From contig FN649758.1 of assembly GCA_000310025.1 (NCBI GenBank), positions 2,453,221-2,517,220 on the forward strand: a DNA stretch of 64,000 nucleotides, in the 5' to 3' direction. Of this stretch, positions 23,219 through 34,440 are shown piece after piece. Each line of letters begins with the position of its first letter. The first letter of the stretch is position 1. This DNA comes from Ectocarpus siliculosus. Its lineage: Eukaryota > Sar > Phaeophyceae > Ectocarpales > Ectocarpaceae. The notes beneath the pieces were generated by a model. It had not been told where the DNA came from, ran no database searches, and saw only the letters and a program-made list of their open reading frames with translations. A program made the position numbers and the translations under genes.

Positions 23219-23330
23219 TAGAGATTGAGAAAGAGAGAAGAAAATAGCGATTCCGGGGATGCAAGTCTGGGAGAGAGACGGGGCCCGGCGGTGCGTGTAT
23301 CTAAATATTACTTTATGTGTGTACAAGGAC
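23108..23330 (-). repeat. LINE 5'-UTR fragment with (GA)n microsatellite
   Basis: A pure GA run covers about 23142-23186 and a degenerate one continues to 23230. The adjoining 23230-23310, read on the minus strand (GCACCGCCGGGCCCCGTCTC, CAGACTTGCATCCCCGGAAT, CGCTATTTTCTTCTCTC), matches the 5' end of LINE copy 2 at 52290-52370. The GA run corresponds to the CT-rich leader of that LINE. Confidence 0.7.
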
Positions 23331-24390
23331 GGTGGACGTGGGGTGTCAGGGATGTTCCTCTGTATGACGCAATGCGCAGCCAGCCGTAAGTAGGTATGAT
23401 TTGCAGGTAAAACACTCAGCAGTGGGCAAGAGCACGTACTCAGAGGCAGTAGATGTATCCCCTCCAATTATCGCTGTCAGAGCACAACAGTAGTATTTAG
23501 ACGATTGGGTTAGCAGCAACTAGACCTAGGCTTTGCAGGCAGCAGTAGGTGGACTGCCACATCCAGTTGTTAAGGAAGCAGTAATAGGTCTAGCTAGTCA
23601 TTGCAACAGTGAGCTAGTGGTAGTAGCAGCCATCTACAAGGGCATGGATGCATGGGTGCAGAAGACTGCAGGTGTAGACCGTTAAGAATTCTTTTATTTC
23701 GTGCCTTGGAGACCCCAAAAGTTCAGCCGAGACGGAGATCTGGGGGTCATGTAGAATAGTTTTCATTGTTGCATTCTTTTGAGCTGAGCACAATGCGCAC
23801 TCGTCTTTTGTGCGCACTCCTCAACCAGCATCATCCAAACAAACTGACCGTGGAGTCAGTCAGTAACAACAAGATCTTTTTCGTCTCTTCGTTCCGAGAC
23901 ACACCGAGCTGCAGCGGCACTCCGGTGTAAACCTCTGCTTGTATGCTACACATCAGCCTACGGATATTGCTTTGCAGCCACCACTGTCTGCAACCGCATA
24001 TCCCCGAAAGGGTATGAGCCACGAATAAAGGCGTCTACACCACGAGCTACGGACTTCACGACAAGTCCGAGACACGCCATCGTCAGGCAGCTGCGACACA
24101 GCTACCTTCTGCGGCATCAGAAGATACCGGAATAAAAGCGGACGAACCTAGTTTTTTCGGATATTTCAGAGTATTGGGTCGACCTATTCGATAACAAGAG
24201 CGCGAAGAACGGTACTACCGTAGGCTCCCTTGATGCACGTAGCCACTCACTAAGTATCACTGCATCTGCAGTCAATCTAGCGCTGTGGGGGTGAGGGAAA
24301 CGACATACTTCGCAAGACAGAAGAAGCCTCGATATTGCACGTCGAGCAAAACCACTGCTGTACAACTAAGGCAGTAGGGCACGGCACCGA
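23331..24390. other. no gene seen
   Basis: No recognised gene or repeat. It could be part of the flank or LTR of the copia element downstream, but no second copy is available for comparison. Confidence 0.3.
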
Positions 24391-24930
24391 CAACACTACT
24401 TCGAGAGGATACGAGGAGCGGCGAGAAGCCTCGAGTACAAGTACTTGAGCATGACTGTTGAGCCCGCCAAGCGTCTCAGAGAAGATAAAATGGGCGGGTG
24501 GTCCTTCCTAACCAGGACTGTAAGACTCGGAAAAGCAACAACAGGGACGACACTGGCCTCAACATCACTGCGTGAGGGTAGTAGGAGCGGTGATCGGGAA
24601 GTCTCGACTAACGGAGTTCAAGCAAGGACTGCGACTGCGGTACACATCAACTCGTCACAAAATGCGGAAAGAACTGGTGTGTGATTCTTCCTAACAAGGA
24701 TTGCGGGACTCGGAGGATCAGCGGCAGGGACGACATCTGCCTGAACATCACTTCGAGAGGATACGAGGCGCGGTGCTCGGCAAGCCTCAGGTACCATCCT
24801 GAACATTTTACTCCTGGTGCTGACGTAAGGCAAGGGAAGCAACAGCAGTGGTTCGACCCCAACATCACTTCCAGAGGGTGCGGGGGCCTTTACGCCACTT
24901 TAAGAGGGTACGGGGGAGCGATCTACATAC
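24391..24930 (+). repeat. degenerate internal repeats upstream of copia element
   Basis: Related phrases recur: CTTCGAGAGGATACGAGG (24400, 24750), CTTCCTAACCAGGACTG and CTTCCTAACAAGGATTG (24504, 24688), and CAACATCACT-plus-GAGGGT (24557, 24859). Probably an expanded repeat in the copia leader or LTR; no coding content recognised. Confidence 0.45.
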
Positions 24931-24934
24931 AGTA

Positions 24935-25148
24935 TGTGGACAAGCTCTGCTAGGGGCCCAGATATGGTAGTTGGAGATGTCAATGGTACCCCCTTGTTAT
25001 CCCATCAGGGGGGCCTCTGTTGGCGTCTGATGATAATAATACACTCCGTTTACCATCACCAAGGAGGTGAACCGACCAGCCCCCCGAGGCCACGGGAGGA
25101 GGACACTGGTCTTAGGCCATGCCTGATTTCAGGCGTGTCTCCAAGTAG
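24935..25148 (+). repeat. R235 / Ty3-LTR chimera
   Basis: 24935-25030 matches the first half of the R235 repeat (TGTGGACAAGCTCTGCTAGG ... GGCCTCTGTTGGCGTCTGAT). From ATAATAATACACTCCG (~25029) on, it matches the second half of the Ty3 LTR (TTTACCATCACCAAGGAGGT ... TGATTTCAGGCGTGTCT). Both parents carry ATAATAATAC at the switch point. Confidence 0.7.
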
Positions 25149-25199
25149 GACACCTCAATAGAAGACAAGCCACCGTTGAAACGGTAGGGTAGGAGGAAC

Positions 25200-26281
25200 A
25201 TGAGCGTCCCCGTGGATACACACGGTGGGGGAATAGAGCATGGTGATGTCATCCGCCACACCGGCGACACCAGTCTCGCTAACACTATTCGTGGCCTCAA
25301 GTTCGACGCGAAGAACCCGGCTGAATTCAAGAGGTGGGTAAAGAAGCTTTGCGTTGTCTTGAGTGTTACCCGTAGGGACATATTTCCTCTACTCAAGAAC
25401 CAACCGAAACCGGATGCCAGCGACGAGGGAGCTTTGGCCGGATACACAAGGGCGAACGAGGACCTTTACGCCAAGCAACACCTTTTGGTCGAGGTACCAG
25501 CAGCTCTGTCGGTTCAGAACCACGAAGACGATAGCGAGGTCAGCGGTGACGGACAGGCAGCTTTCAAGAATCTTCGCCATAGCTAAAACAAGGTCACGGA
25601 CGAACTCATCCGCGCCACCATGGAAGAACTGATGGACACTACAATGGAACTAGGACAAAACCCCGACGACTACTTTAACCAAAAGCATCTATTGCCCTCG
25701 AAGGTACAGAAAATGGGGGAAGTTATCTCAGACCAATGGTTCAAGGACATCTGCATCGAAGGCTTCACGGACGACTATAAGGACATCAAGATGATGGTAG
25801 AACGGGACCCAACGTATGACATTTCTCAAATCCAGTCCACGATGCGGAACATGTTTCTCGACGCTCAGTCACAGAACAGAGCCAAGGGGCGGATCACCGG
25901 CCGCGAAAAGAGAGTAGGGATCATATGCCACATGTGCCCCGAGGAGGGGCAAATCAGGAGGAACTGCCCGAAGAACAAAGGGAAGCAGAAGCAGGGCACA
26001 AGAGGGGGTCTGGCAAGTTCTGCTCTGTACACAAAAGCACCACACACAGCAACGAAGAGTGCCACGGCCAAGGAGCGAAGCCGCCGAAGAAGGCTCTGGA
26101 GAAGGCTAAGGCGCCGGAGCATGCTCCGGAGAAGGCTCAGACATTTTCCTCGTGTGCACAATGCACTCACTGCGCAACGGGCGGGAATCAAGCCAGCACC
26201 GAGAAACCGGCAATCGACGTCTCAGCAACTACCGAGGAGTTCGATGGAGTCTTCGTGTTCCACCAACCACCATTCGGATAG
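25200..26281 (+). pseudogene. copia gag polyprotein, broken
   Basis: The frame opens with MSVPVDTHGGGIEHG at 25200, hits an in-frame TAA at 25584-25586, and resumes in the same frame (ATMEELMDTTMELGQNPDDY). A gag-like helical region (QWFKDICIEGFTDDYKDI) is followed by a zinc knuckle CHMCPEEGQIRRNC (25929-25970), in which the usual His is Gln, so metal binding is doubtful. A frameshift near 26010 is needed to reach KFCSVHKSTTHSNEECHG, a copia-typical spacer. Confidence 0.8.
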
Positions 26282-26660
26282 CGGGGCGCAAATTCATACC
26301 TGACCCTAACCGCGCGACGCTGCTCATCGACAGCGGGGCATCGACCACTTTCCTCGACCCTGACATCATCCCAGGCCTACAAGACAGGATGAATGAGTAC
26401 AGGGAGTTCGAGAAGCCTATGCTCATCTAGACTCCAGGCGGTATTTGATATTTGGAACCGCGCATCGTCCATTGCACAGTTAAGGACAGCAATAGGGATA
26501 AACTTCCGGTGCACCTTCGAGCGATGGTGGTGCCAGGAATCGGACGCAATGTGTTCCCCCGCCTGGAAGGAGGTGGAATCATTATACCGCTTAAGCAGGA
26601 GCAGAAGGATCAAGGAATGTGCTCACTCGATATCGCGTCCCAAGCCATCCAGCAAGAAAA
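26282..26660 (+). pseudogene. copia aspartic protease, broken
   Basis: ATLLIDSGASTTFLDPDII contains the DSGA catalytic motif of retropepsins. The frame ends at 26430 and continues in another as VHLRAMVVPGIGRNVFPRL, the copia post-protease segment. One frameshift or stop separates the two halves. Confidence 0.75.
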
Positions 26661-27455
26661 GCACTTAGGCAAGCCCACCAACTCGACAGACACCGGTGGC
26701 ATGCCTGGGGTCGCGTACGTCTCCAAGGCCAGTGCAGCTACCTGGCATAGGAGGCTGGGGCATCTCAACCCGGCAATGGCGTTGACTATACTGGCACGGT
26801 TGCGACATCTGCGCCGTAGCGAAGAGCAGGCGATTGGACCACCCCAAGAACAGCACGTGCAAGACTAGAGGGCCCAAGGAACTGGTGAATACTGACCTCA
26901 TGGGACCCATTACTCCTGCCGTAAAGGGGGGGTGCAAGTACGTCAGCAAATCCACGGATACCTACTCGCGCAGGAAGGAGGTCTACCTGCTCAAGAGCAA
27001 AGGGCCCAATCGCTGCACGCGTACAACATGACGGTAGCGACTCCGCTAGAACGACATATCGAGCGCCTTCGATGTGGCAAGGGCGGCGAATACACCGGGC
27101 GGGAGTTCACAAGTCTCTGCATGGCCTACCGCATCACCGTGGAATACACCGCCACCAACACACCTCAACAGACCGGGGTGTCAGAGAGAGACGAGCAGAC
27201 CTTGGCAAAGATCAAAAGAACGACGGGGGAAACTGATCTTCACCGCAGCATACCTGTCCAGCAGGCTACCCCACTAGCGCTGGGAGATACTTCAGGATGT
27301 ACATACAACGAGGAGGCAGACCTGACTGGGCTTCGCGCTATTGGAGCCAGGGCATTCGTTCACCGCGAGACATACACAAAGAAGCTGGACGACGGCCGTT
27401 CGAAGGAATACTTTGCGGTTTCGGTCAGGATGCAAAGCCTACCGGATTTTCAATT
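26661..27455 (+). pseudogene. copia GAG-pre-integrase and integrase core, broken
   Basis: ATWHRRLGHLNPAMAL is the GAG-pre-integrase signature. Integrase follows as ELVNTDLMGPITPAVKGG and KYVSKSTDTYSRRKEVY, then after a frameshift GGEYTGREFTSLCMAYRI and NTPQQTGVSERDEQTLAK, which carry the D and E of the D,D-35-E triad region. The zinc-binding part lies across a frame break near 26820. The copy ends abruptly before the RT. Confidence 0.8.
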
Positions 27456-28180
27456 ATTCTCACGGCACTGTTAGCCTTGCGCCTGACCCCCCATTTGGTT
27501 GAAACAGTACAAAAAAAAATTCCGCTTTTTCGGCTGGCGACGCCAAATCTTGTTTGACTTGATATGAAACAGCGGGAGGGAATTTCGGAATTCTCGACGT
27601 CACAAACGAGCTGGCTCTTGCGGTTCGGTACACACCCGTGAACAGGCCACATCTATGGATTCATCGGTCAGTTTTTCAATTGGCGGGAAAAAACCCATCA
27701 AACCCTCAGAAGACATGTGATTTTGGCCTTTTCCACCTACTGCCACGAACGTGTGCAACGTAAACGCAAATCGCCACCGATGAAAACATAGCTACAGTGT
27801 TCACGGAGGAGATACAAGAAACCGCACCAGAATCCGTTGCGCCAGCATCTCTCAAAACGAATGCTAAGATGGGGTAGTTTTGGGTGAAGCACGGGTCCAA
27901 AACGTCCCCCGCTTGCCAAGAAAAAAACAAAAGTGGTGACCACACAACCAGCCGATTCGGTAGCGACGGGCCGATCAAGGGCACGGATGCTCACTGCCGC
28001 CTACGGGCCAGCACCAAGGGAGCGAGCTCTGGAGGGAGAAATACTGGGGGGAGGGCGAGAGGGTAGCCTGTCTGGGGCGAAGCAGGGACGACGGTGGAAA
28101 AAGCTCAACTGGTGTTGTGGGACAGATTTTTTGGTGCTTTGCTCATGAACTGACGTTTCGGCAAGAATGCTTGATTGACT
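27456..28180. other. no gene seen; possible copia linker remnant
   Basis: 27456-27900 shows nothing recognisable. 27917-28070 in one frame reads like the low-complexity linker between copia integrase and RT (VVTTQPADSVATGRSRAR), but with little support. Confidence 0.3.
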
Positions 28181-28189
28181 CCACCACCG

Positions 28190-28770
28190 ACGCTACACTG
28201 CAGCTCTTCCTGCCGTTGCTGCCATGAGTAGTAGTAGTTTCCCTGCTTTCCTCGCAATGTCTCTCAAACCCCCCGGAGGGGTAGGAAGGGCGGCGGCGGC
28301 TCTAGTCATTTTTTGTAACATGCGGTAACGGGTGTCGCCGCTGCAAATCCGTTTGGGTGTGTATTGGTTTTTGGATGAGATCGCTGCCTCTTCCGTGTGT
28401 GTGTGTGCGGGTTGTTGATTTCAGCGTTGCTGCAGCCTGCGTCGCTGCAGCTCTTGCTACTGTCTCTGCGCCATTAGCAGCAGTGGTTGCCCTGCTTTCC
28501 TTGCAATATCTAATCAACCCCATAGAAGAGCGACAAGGGGGGCGGGTACTTCAGTTTTTGGAAAAAGCCAAGACCTACCTGCTCTTTCTCATTTGTGTTT
28601 TTTTTTTTTTTCGCTCATCTCCGAAAATGTTTGCCCAGGTGCAACGGCTTTGCGGCCACTATTGCAGCTTTTGCGACCACGTCTGCGGCATGAGTAGCAG
28701 TGACGGTCCTGCTCTCTATGCAATATCCATGCGGCCGCACAGCCGGGTGGGAACGGGGGCGGCTACAGCG
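28190..28770. repeat. three diverged copies of a ~120-bp repeat
   Basis: Blocks at 28195-28310, 28425-28560 and 28645-28765 share CTGCTGCCATGAGTAGCAGT-like and CCTGCTTTCCTTGCAATATC-like phrases. Further inverted copies lie at about 41765-41880 and 42000-42110. Function and class unknown. Confidence 0.6.
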
Positions 28771-28775
28771 TGGAC

Positions 28776-29041
28776 TCCCGAAACGACTGATGCTCGGCGA
28801 AGTGGCGGGGGGGGAGAAGCGACGTAGGGGGGGACATGAACAGAACTGGCCGAAGTGTGTGTTCGACGACCTGAAGGCATTCGGGGCCGACCACGGATCT
28901 ACGAAAACCGATCCATGTTGTCTCGGAACCCCGGTACCGAAAGACACGGCCCCGAAATTTGAGTGGACGGAAGCCGCGAAGGTGGAGGAGGGAGTACCTT
29001 GGCATGCGGTGGTGCTGCAGGGAGCTGAGCGGTTCATGACC
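28776..29041 (+). mobile_element. LINE copy 3, left fragment
   Basis: Matches the RT C-terminal coding region of LINE copy 1 (about 45758-46033), from ACTCCCGAAACGACTGATGC to GCTGAGCGGTTCATGACC, and is interrupted exactly by the LTR starting at 29042. Its continuation is found inverted at 53933-54317, where the flank also carries GACC next to an LTR. So this LINE was the insertion target of Ty3-1 before the inversion. Confidence 0.85.
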
Positions 29042-29312
29042 TGTAGACACGCCTGAAGCCAGGCAGGGCCTAGGACCAGAATCCTTCCCCCATGGCCTCG
29101 GGGGGCTGGTCAATTCACCTCCTTGGTGATGGTAAACACAGTGTATTATTATTGCACACGAGTCTCGTCTCCCTCTCCATCTATCTCTCTCTCCTGTAAA
29201 CATGCCAACCAGGCAGATAGAAACCCCAATCTACCATATCTTTGACATGCATACATATCCAACACCAGCTTCCCACCGTGAACTACTGCTACCCAGGTGC
29301 GCTGCGTCCACA
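29042..29312 (-). repeat. Ty3-1 3' LTR (271 bp)
   Basis: Begins TGTAGACACGCCTGAAGCC and ends GCGCTGCGTCCACA, so in element orientation it runs TGTGGACG...TGTCTACA. It shares private variants with the LTR at 54318-54590 (CAATTCACC where others have CGATTCACC; ACACAGTGTATTATTATTGC), supporting that these two are a pair. Confidence 0.88.
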
Positions 29313-30069
29313 ATGCCCCCAAATCTTTTTACTACCGGAGTAGACACTAATCAGCTTGAACTCAAACAGCAGTAGGCACCTGGTTGTACTCAAGAAGGAA
29401 ACGACAGCGGTGTTTGTGAATGATAAATACCCGTACACGGCGATATCATGCCTGACTAAATCATGCCACCCCAATGCGTCAGTCAGCGCAAGTGTTCAAC
29501 CTCCCATGCAAAACGTAGAATGCCCCCATTCAACAGTGAAGGACCTCGACGCTTTAAACGACAAACACGCACGTGTCGGACGACCACACAAGATTGGCTA
29601 AGTCCGGTAGACACGCGTACAGAGAAACTTACGCAATGGATGGATGACCAACACACCGCAAACAACGCGAAATGGGCAAAGTTGCCACACGCAAGGAAAA
29701 TGATGGAAAAAAAACAACCCAGAGGCAACGCTGAAAACTGTTAGGAGGCGCTTCCAGGGTTGAGTTGAAATATCTCGAAATACCATACATGGCGAAACGA
29801 TCGGCTGATCCCTGAACAAGCCAATGTCGCGAATTAGACAAACGTATGTAGCTCGCGAAGAAATACCACCAACACGCTGTCATAAGGCGGCCTCCACGCA
29901 GTTCAATCACATGCAAAAGACAGGCACGCCACAACACAAAATACGCGGCAAGCTGAAGAATGTACAGAAACAGTCAGCGAAGAAATGCTATCAATGCTCG
30001 ACAAGATAGCCCTCACTCAACTCAATCAAATGAAACACAAATGCGAAAGAAGTCAGCGAAGAAATGCTA
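29313..30069 (-). other. Ty3-1 3' UTR with a ~540-bp extra block
   Basis: 29855-30069 matches the 3' UTR of Ty3-2 (33546-33910). 29313-29854, between the LTR and that UTR, has no counterpart in Ty3-2, where LTR and UTR abut. A 51-bp direct repeat (AGTCAGCGAAGAAATGCTAT...) occurs at 29972-30022 and 30051-30101. Confidence 0.7.
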
Positions 30070-31298
30070 TCAATGCTCGACAAGATAGCCCTCACTCAAC
30101 TGAGCCCGAACCTTTTTCGGCAGACCCAGCCGCCGCAGCTCGGATTTGACGAACTGCGGCGCAGCATCCCACACCTTGGACAACTCTTCCCAGGTGTTCT
30201 CTTCCTTGTCGAATCCGACCCACTCTACTTCCACGTCGAACCCAGGGCCATCTTCCGCCACCGACATGTCCACGATCGCCGCCATCTCAAACTCCCTCTG
30301 CGTGAAAGCATGCTGAAAGACCTCCTTCAACTCGGCCGTGATTTCGAGAGCGGCATCGGCGTAGAACCGCAAACGGACGACATGGACGTCCCGAACTTCC
30401 CCCGACACGATGTTCTGGACTCCGTACACATGCAGTCTCTCGGCGGCGACAATCCTCCACGGCCCCGTCCAGGTCATGAGAAGTTTCGGTGTCGAACCAC
30501 GCCGGCGAAAACGCGCCACCAACACGTAGTCCCCCACCACGAAGTCAGGCAGGCTCCCAACTTGCGCAGACGCCCGGTGCTTACTCCGACTCGCCTGCAC
30601 CTTGTCGAGAACTTCCTTGTGCAGGTGACGTTGGGCCTCGACGACGTGCTGCACCTTCAGCCGCAAAAACTTCTCATCCAGGACGTCTACCTTCCATTCG
30701 GCGCCTGTGGACGACGCCAAAGTGGAAAGCGCAGTGCGTGGCGCTCTACCAAACATGACGTGGTACGGCATCGAGCCGTATCGTTCGCGGAAAGCGGTGT
30801 TCAACGCCCATTGCACAGCTGGTACCAGATCAACCCAGTCACGAGTACTCCTCCGCTCTTCCTGAATCATGGCCTTGAGCGTACGAACCACCTCGCGCAT
30901 CATGCGCTCGCACGTACCGTTAGACCAGGGAAAGTTGGCGAATGAAAATTTCCGGTCAACACCGAGTGCAGTCTCAAGGGCAGCCATCAGGTGATTGTTG
31001 AAATGGGAAGCGGTATTCACTCACCCAAACCTCCGGCACACCCAAGATCTTACACCACGTCAGGAGATGTTGCGCAGTCCAGTCAGGCGGCAGTGCATGC
31101 CCCGTTGGGCTCCAGCCAAACCCAGTTTGACATGTCGTCCATCATGACCAAAATGTACTTCAACCCTTCCTCCTCGTCCAAGCCATCATCCCCCAGCGGG
31201 CCACTCGCTCCCACGTAGAGGTAGTCAAAATGAACAAGTTCGCCAGGGCGCGTGCCATGGATGGTCTCCCCAAGCGGGCGAGGCACCTTTTCGCCCGC
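30070..31298 (-). pseudogene. Ty3-1 integrase core and chromodomain, broken
   Basis: The core begins with PGELVHFDYLYVGASGPL and KYILVMMDDMSNWVWLE, continues after stops to the E-containing FPWSNGTCERMMREVVRT, the C-terminal VGDYVLVARFRRRG, and a chromodomain at the end (VEWVGFDKEENTWEELSKVW), which in chromoviruses steers integration to marked chromatin. In-frame stops occur just upstream (31299-31301) and after GACTAA; the last 316 codons (31020-30070) are open. Confidence 0.88.
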
Positions 31299-32066
31299 CT
31301 AAGAGTCCATGCAATGCAGGCACTGCTTGACGAAGTCAGTGACATGCTCTTCCATCCGAAACCAGCAACAGTACGTGGACAGGCGATGCAAGGTGGCGAC
31401 GGCGCCACGATGCCCGGCGTCTGTCATGTGCGCACAGACCATCAGTCGCACCTGCAACGCACTCGCCTGGTCTGGAATCCAAAGCACGTCTCGCCTGTTC
31501 ATGCCCACGCGAAACAATCCCTCGTGATCCAGAGTCGCCGTCCCCACCGCCGTCGAAAATGACGTGGCAGGCCCGGCAAGCGCGCCGAGCTTACTCCGCG
31601 CCGCTTTTTGTGAATCACATACTACTTGCTTCGACGGCATGGCGGCATCAGGTTCGCTGGGGGCGTAAACCGCGGCAGCGCGAACACTCACCGACGGCAC
31701 AGAGACCCACCGCGACAGAAGGTCCCCCCAGCAATTGCGCTCACCCGAAATGTGCCTGATGGTGTAATCGTACTGGCCCAAGACAGCGTTCCACTGGTCC
31801 AGGCGCTGAGCCGTGGTTTTCGCTACGGCAGACACGCAAGCCTCCGGGTCGAAGATGTACGCGAGATTACGGTGGTCGGTGAAAATGTGCACGCCATCGC
31901 AAAGCAAATACTCCAACCGCTTGAACGTACTCACAATCGCGTACCCTTCCTTGTCCACCGTGGCCCACCGCTGCTGCACGCCCTTGAAAGTGCCGCTCAG
32001 AAACCCGATCGGTTCATGAGCCATATCCTCCACAGGAACGCCACGATCCAGCTGGTGTTGGGGCAC
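31299..32066 (-). pseudogene. Ty3-1 RNase H and integrase zinc-binding domain
   Basis: RNase H signatures FTDHRNLAYIFDP, RLDQWNAVLGQYDYTIRHIS and CWGDLLSRW are followed by the integrase N-terminal zinc domain (HMTDAGHRGAVATLHRL ... CLHC). The frame ends with TAG at 31299-31301 before the core domain, and a stop after PDASD separates it from the RT. Confidence 0.85.
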
Positions 32067-32752
32067 TTGCGTGAGAAAGCTCCCCCAATGCTAATCGGAT
32101 GCATCGGGAAACATGAGGACGGCGCAACCTGGGCGAGGGTGAGACAGAGCAACGGCACGGGCAACAAGGTCTTGCGCGGCAGTCCACGCTTCGACGAGCG
32201 CGAGCGTCCACGCATCCTCAGCGATCGCGCGATTCTCGGCCACGCGCTTCGTCCGGCTCTTGGCACCAACCAAATGCTTCTCCAGAAACACGCGAAGCGG
32301 CCACCAACCTCCGCCATCCGCGGCAGAGACGTGCGCAGGCAGTTTACCGCCTGCAGGAACTGCATCAGCTTGCCAGCCGTCTCAGGACGCCGCATTGTAG
32401 CCAACCCGCTGAGCCGCTCGGGATCGTGCTCGACCTGACCATCCGAGTACACCTTCCCGCACTGTGTGATGCTGGTCTCAAAGATTGTGCACTTGTGGGC
32501 GGCCACGTAAAGGCCAGCCCCCTCCAGACGATCCAGAATCAAGTGAAGGGTGTCAAGCAAGTCGTCTTCATCCATCCCCCAATACACGACATCGTCTACC
32601 CAGACGAAGCAATTCAGCCCGTTCAAGATACGCGTAAGGGTGGCCTGGAAATACGACGTAGCGTTCAAAATACCTTGCGGTATCCTCTCGGGCGTGTAGA
32701 GGCTGCCTGGCGTCGCAATCGTGAAAATTTCCTGCGCCTCCGGAGCCAACGG
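31997..32752 (-). pseudogene. Ty3-1 reverse transcriptase, C-terminal part
   Basis: Starts at the breakpoint with LAPEAQEIFTIATPGSLYTP and includes PQGILNATSYFQATLTRIL and the catalytic box VWVDDVV (YVDD-type). The frame shifts near 32330 (FLEKHLVGAKSRTKRVAENR continues in another frame). The N-terminal RT part is at 56876-57151. Confidence 0.88.
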
Positions 32753-32756
32753 CTCT

Positions 32757-33550
32757 TACTGGGAGCGAGTGGCCCGTTGAGGGAAGATGGCTTGGACGAG
32801 GAGGAAGGGTTCAAGTACATTTTGGTCATGATGGACGACATGTGTAACTGGGTTTGGCTGGAGGCCACAGAAGCGTGCAGAGCCCGACCGACTGCGCAGT
32901 ATCTCCTGACGTGGTGCAAGATACTGTGTGTACTGGAGGTTTGGGCGCCGATTGGAAGGCGGACGTTCTGCACGAGAAGGCTTTGCGGTTGAAGGTGCAG
33001 CGTGTCGTCGAGGCCCAACGTCAATTGCACAAGGAAGTTCTGGACATGGTGCAAGCGAGTCGGGGTCGGCACCGAGCGTCTGCCCGTGTCGGGGGTCTAC
33101 CTGGATTCGTGGTGGGGGAGTACGTGCTGGTGGCGTGCGTTCGCGTGCGTGGGTCCACACCCAAAGTTTTCACGACCTGGACGGGGCCGCGTGCAGGATT
33201 GTCGCCGCCGAGAGACCGCATGTGTGCGGAGTCCAGGACATCGTGTCGGGATAAGTTCGGGATGTCGACGTCGCGCGCTTGCGGTTCTACGCCAACGCCT
33301 ATCTCGCGATCACGGCCGAGTTGAAGGAAGTTTTCAGCATGCTTTCACGCAGGGGGAGTTCGAGATGACGGTGATTGTGGACATGTTGGTGGCAGAGGAC
33401 GGCCTTGGCTTTCATGTGGAGCTGGGATGGGTGGTTGTCGACATGGAAGAGAACCCCTGGGAAGGGCTGTCGAAGATCTAGCATGCCGCGCTGCAGTTTG
33501 TCAAATCCGAGCTGTGGCGGCTGAGTCAGCTGAAAAAGGTTCGGGCTTAG
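32757..33550 (+). pseudogene. Ty3-2 integrase and chromodomain, internally deleted
   Basis: GASGPLREDGLDEEEGFKYI and NWVWLEATEACRA open the core, which is then cut after KILCVLEVW; about 500 bp of core including the catalytic E are absent. It resumes at WKADVLHEKALRLKVQRVVE and VVGEYVLVACVRVRG and ends with the chromodomain (ELGWVVVDMEENPWEGLSKI), after which a stop and frame changes occur. The domain is non-functional. Confidence 0.83.
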
Positions 33551-33910
33551 TTGAAGCAGCAATTTGGCGTTGCTTTGTAGTTTATTTGTTTGAGATTAGT
33601 GAGGGCTGTCTTGTTTTGAGTGTTGATGGCATTTCTTGGACGACTTCTTTCGTATTTGTGCTTCATTTGTTTGAGTTGAGTGTGGTCTATCTTGTCCAGT
33701 ACATATTGATATTTCTGCGCTGACTACCTCGTGTGCATTCTTCAGCATACCTAGCATTGATTTGGTGATGGCGTGCCTGACTCTTGCATTTGTGGGTAGG
33801 CCACTGTCGACCGCATTGCCTAATAGTGTTGGGGGTGCCTTGGCTGGTCCCATGGTTGCATGTGATTGAACTGCGTGGAGGCCACCGTATGACATCGTGT
33901 TGGTGGTATT

Positions 33911-34169
33911 TGTTCCTGCGCACCGAGGCAGCAGTAGTTCACGGTGGGAAGGCGCCCTATAGATATCTGCATGTCTAAAATATGATAGATTGGGGTTTCT
34001 ATGTGTCTGCTTGGTAGTTGGCAGGAACGAGAGATAGATGGAGAGAGAGAACGACTCGTGTGAAACAACACTCTATTTAACATTACCCAGGAGGTGAATC
34101 GACCAGCCCGCCGGGGTCACGGGGGGAGGATTTTGGCCTTAGATCTTGCCTGATTTCAGGCGTGTCTAT
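33911..34169 (+). repeat. Ty3-2 3' LTR
   Basis: TGTTCCTGCGCACCGAGGCA ... TGATTTCAGGCGTGTCTAT; ~260 bp of the same LTR family, more diverged than the Ty3-1 pair. Confidence 0.8.
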
Positions 34170-34299
34170 GGAGAGAGAGAGACTCGCGTAAAGTGATACA
34201 CTCTGTTCACCAACACCAAGGAGGTGAATCGACTAGCCCGCCGAGGCCACGGGGGGAGGATCCTGGTACTAACCCTGCATGATTTCAGGCGGGTCTACA
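34170..34299 (+). repeat. partial LTR in tandem
   Basis: A second copy of the LTR's last ~130 bp (GAGAGACTCGCG ... GGCGGGTCTACA) directly follows the LTR in the same orientation. Confidence 0.75.
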
Positions 34300-34440
34300 G
34301 AAGGTAGGGGGTAAAGAGAATGCCAGTATCCTCTACCATTTCACAGGCCCCTGACAAGTAACCAACGTGGTCCGCGTTGGTTTGAGCTTCACGGTCAGGC
34401 TCATCGGTCGTCGAATTCGTCAACGGACCGTCGAAGCCAT

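Larger units (their letters stand above)
25149..27455 (+). mobile_element. copia-type LTR retrotransposon, broken and 3'-truncated
   Basis: The order is gag, protease, GAG-pre-integrase, integrase, which is copia order (integrase before RT). Reading frames are broken by one in-frame TAA and several frameshifts. Sequence resemblance stops near 27455, before any RT or RNase H. No LTR pair was found. A possible remnant of the integrase-RT linker lies at 27917-28070. Confidence 0.85.
29042..32752 (-). mobile_element. Ty3-1, 3' half (left of inversion breakpoint)
   Basis: On the minus strand this reads RT (from the APEAQEIF block onward), RNase H, integrase, chromodomain, 3' UTR and 3' LTR: the 3' half of a Ty3 chromovirus. 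It stops at 32752 at a codon boundary within the RT. The missing 5' half is at 54318-57151 on the plus strand. Several stops and frameshifts make it inactive. Confidence 0.9.
32753..34169 (+). mobile_element. Ty3-2, 3' end (right of inversion breakpoint)
   Basis: Plus-strand integrase core start, integrase C-terminus, chromodomain, 3' UTR and LTR of a second Ty3 copy. At the breakpoint it abuts Ty3-1 in opposite orientation, giving a false palindrome. Its other half is 57152-58835. Confidence 0.88.

Noticed and set aside
23078-23264. Leu/Ser- and Glu/Arg-rich ORFs
   Set aside because: They are translations of the GA/CT microsatellite of the LINE leader.
29042-34169. A DIRS-type retroelement, because LTR-like repeats are inverted around RT and integrase
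   Set aside because: There is no tyrosine recombinase; the enzymes are Ty3 order with chromodomain integrase, and the inverted layout is explained by the 24.4-kb inversion.
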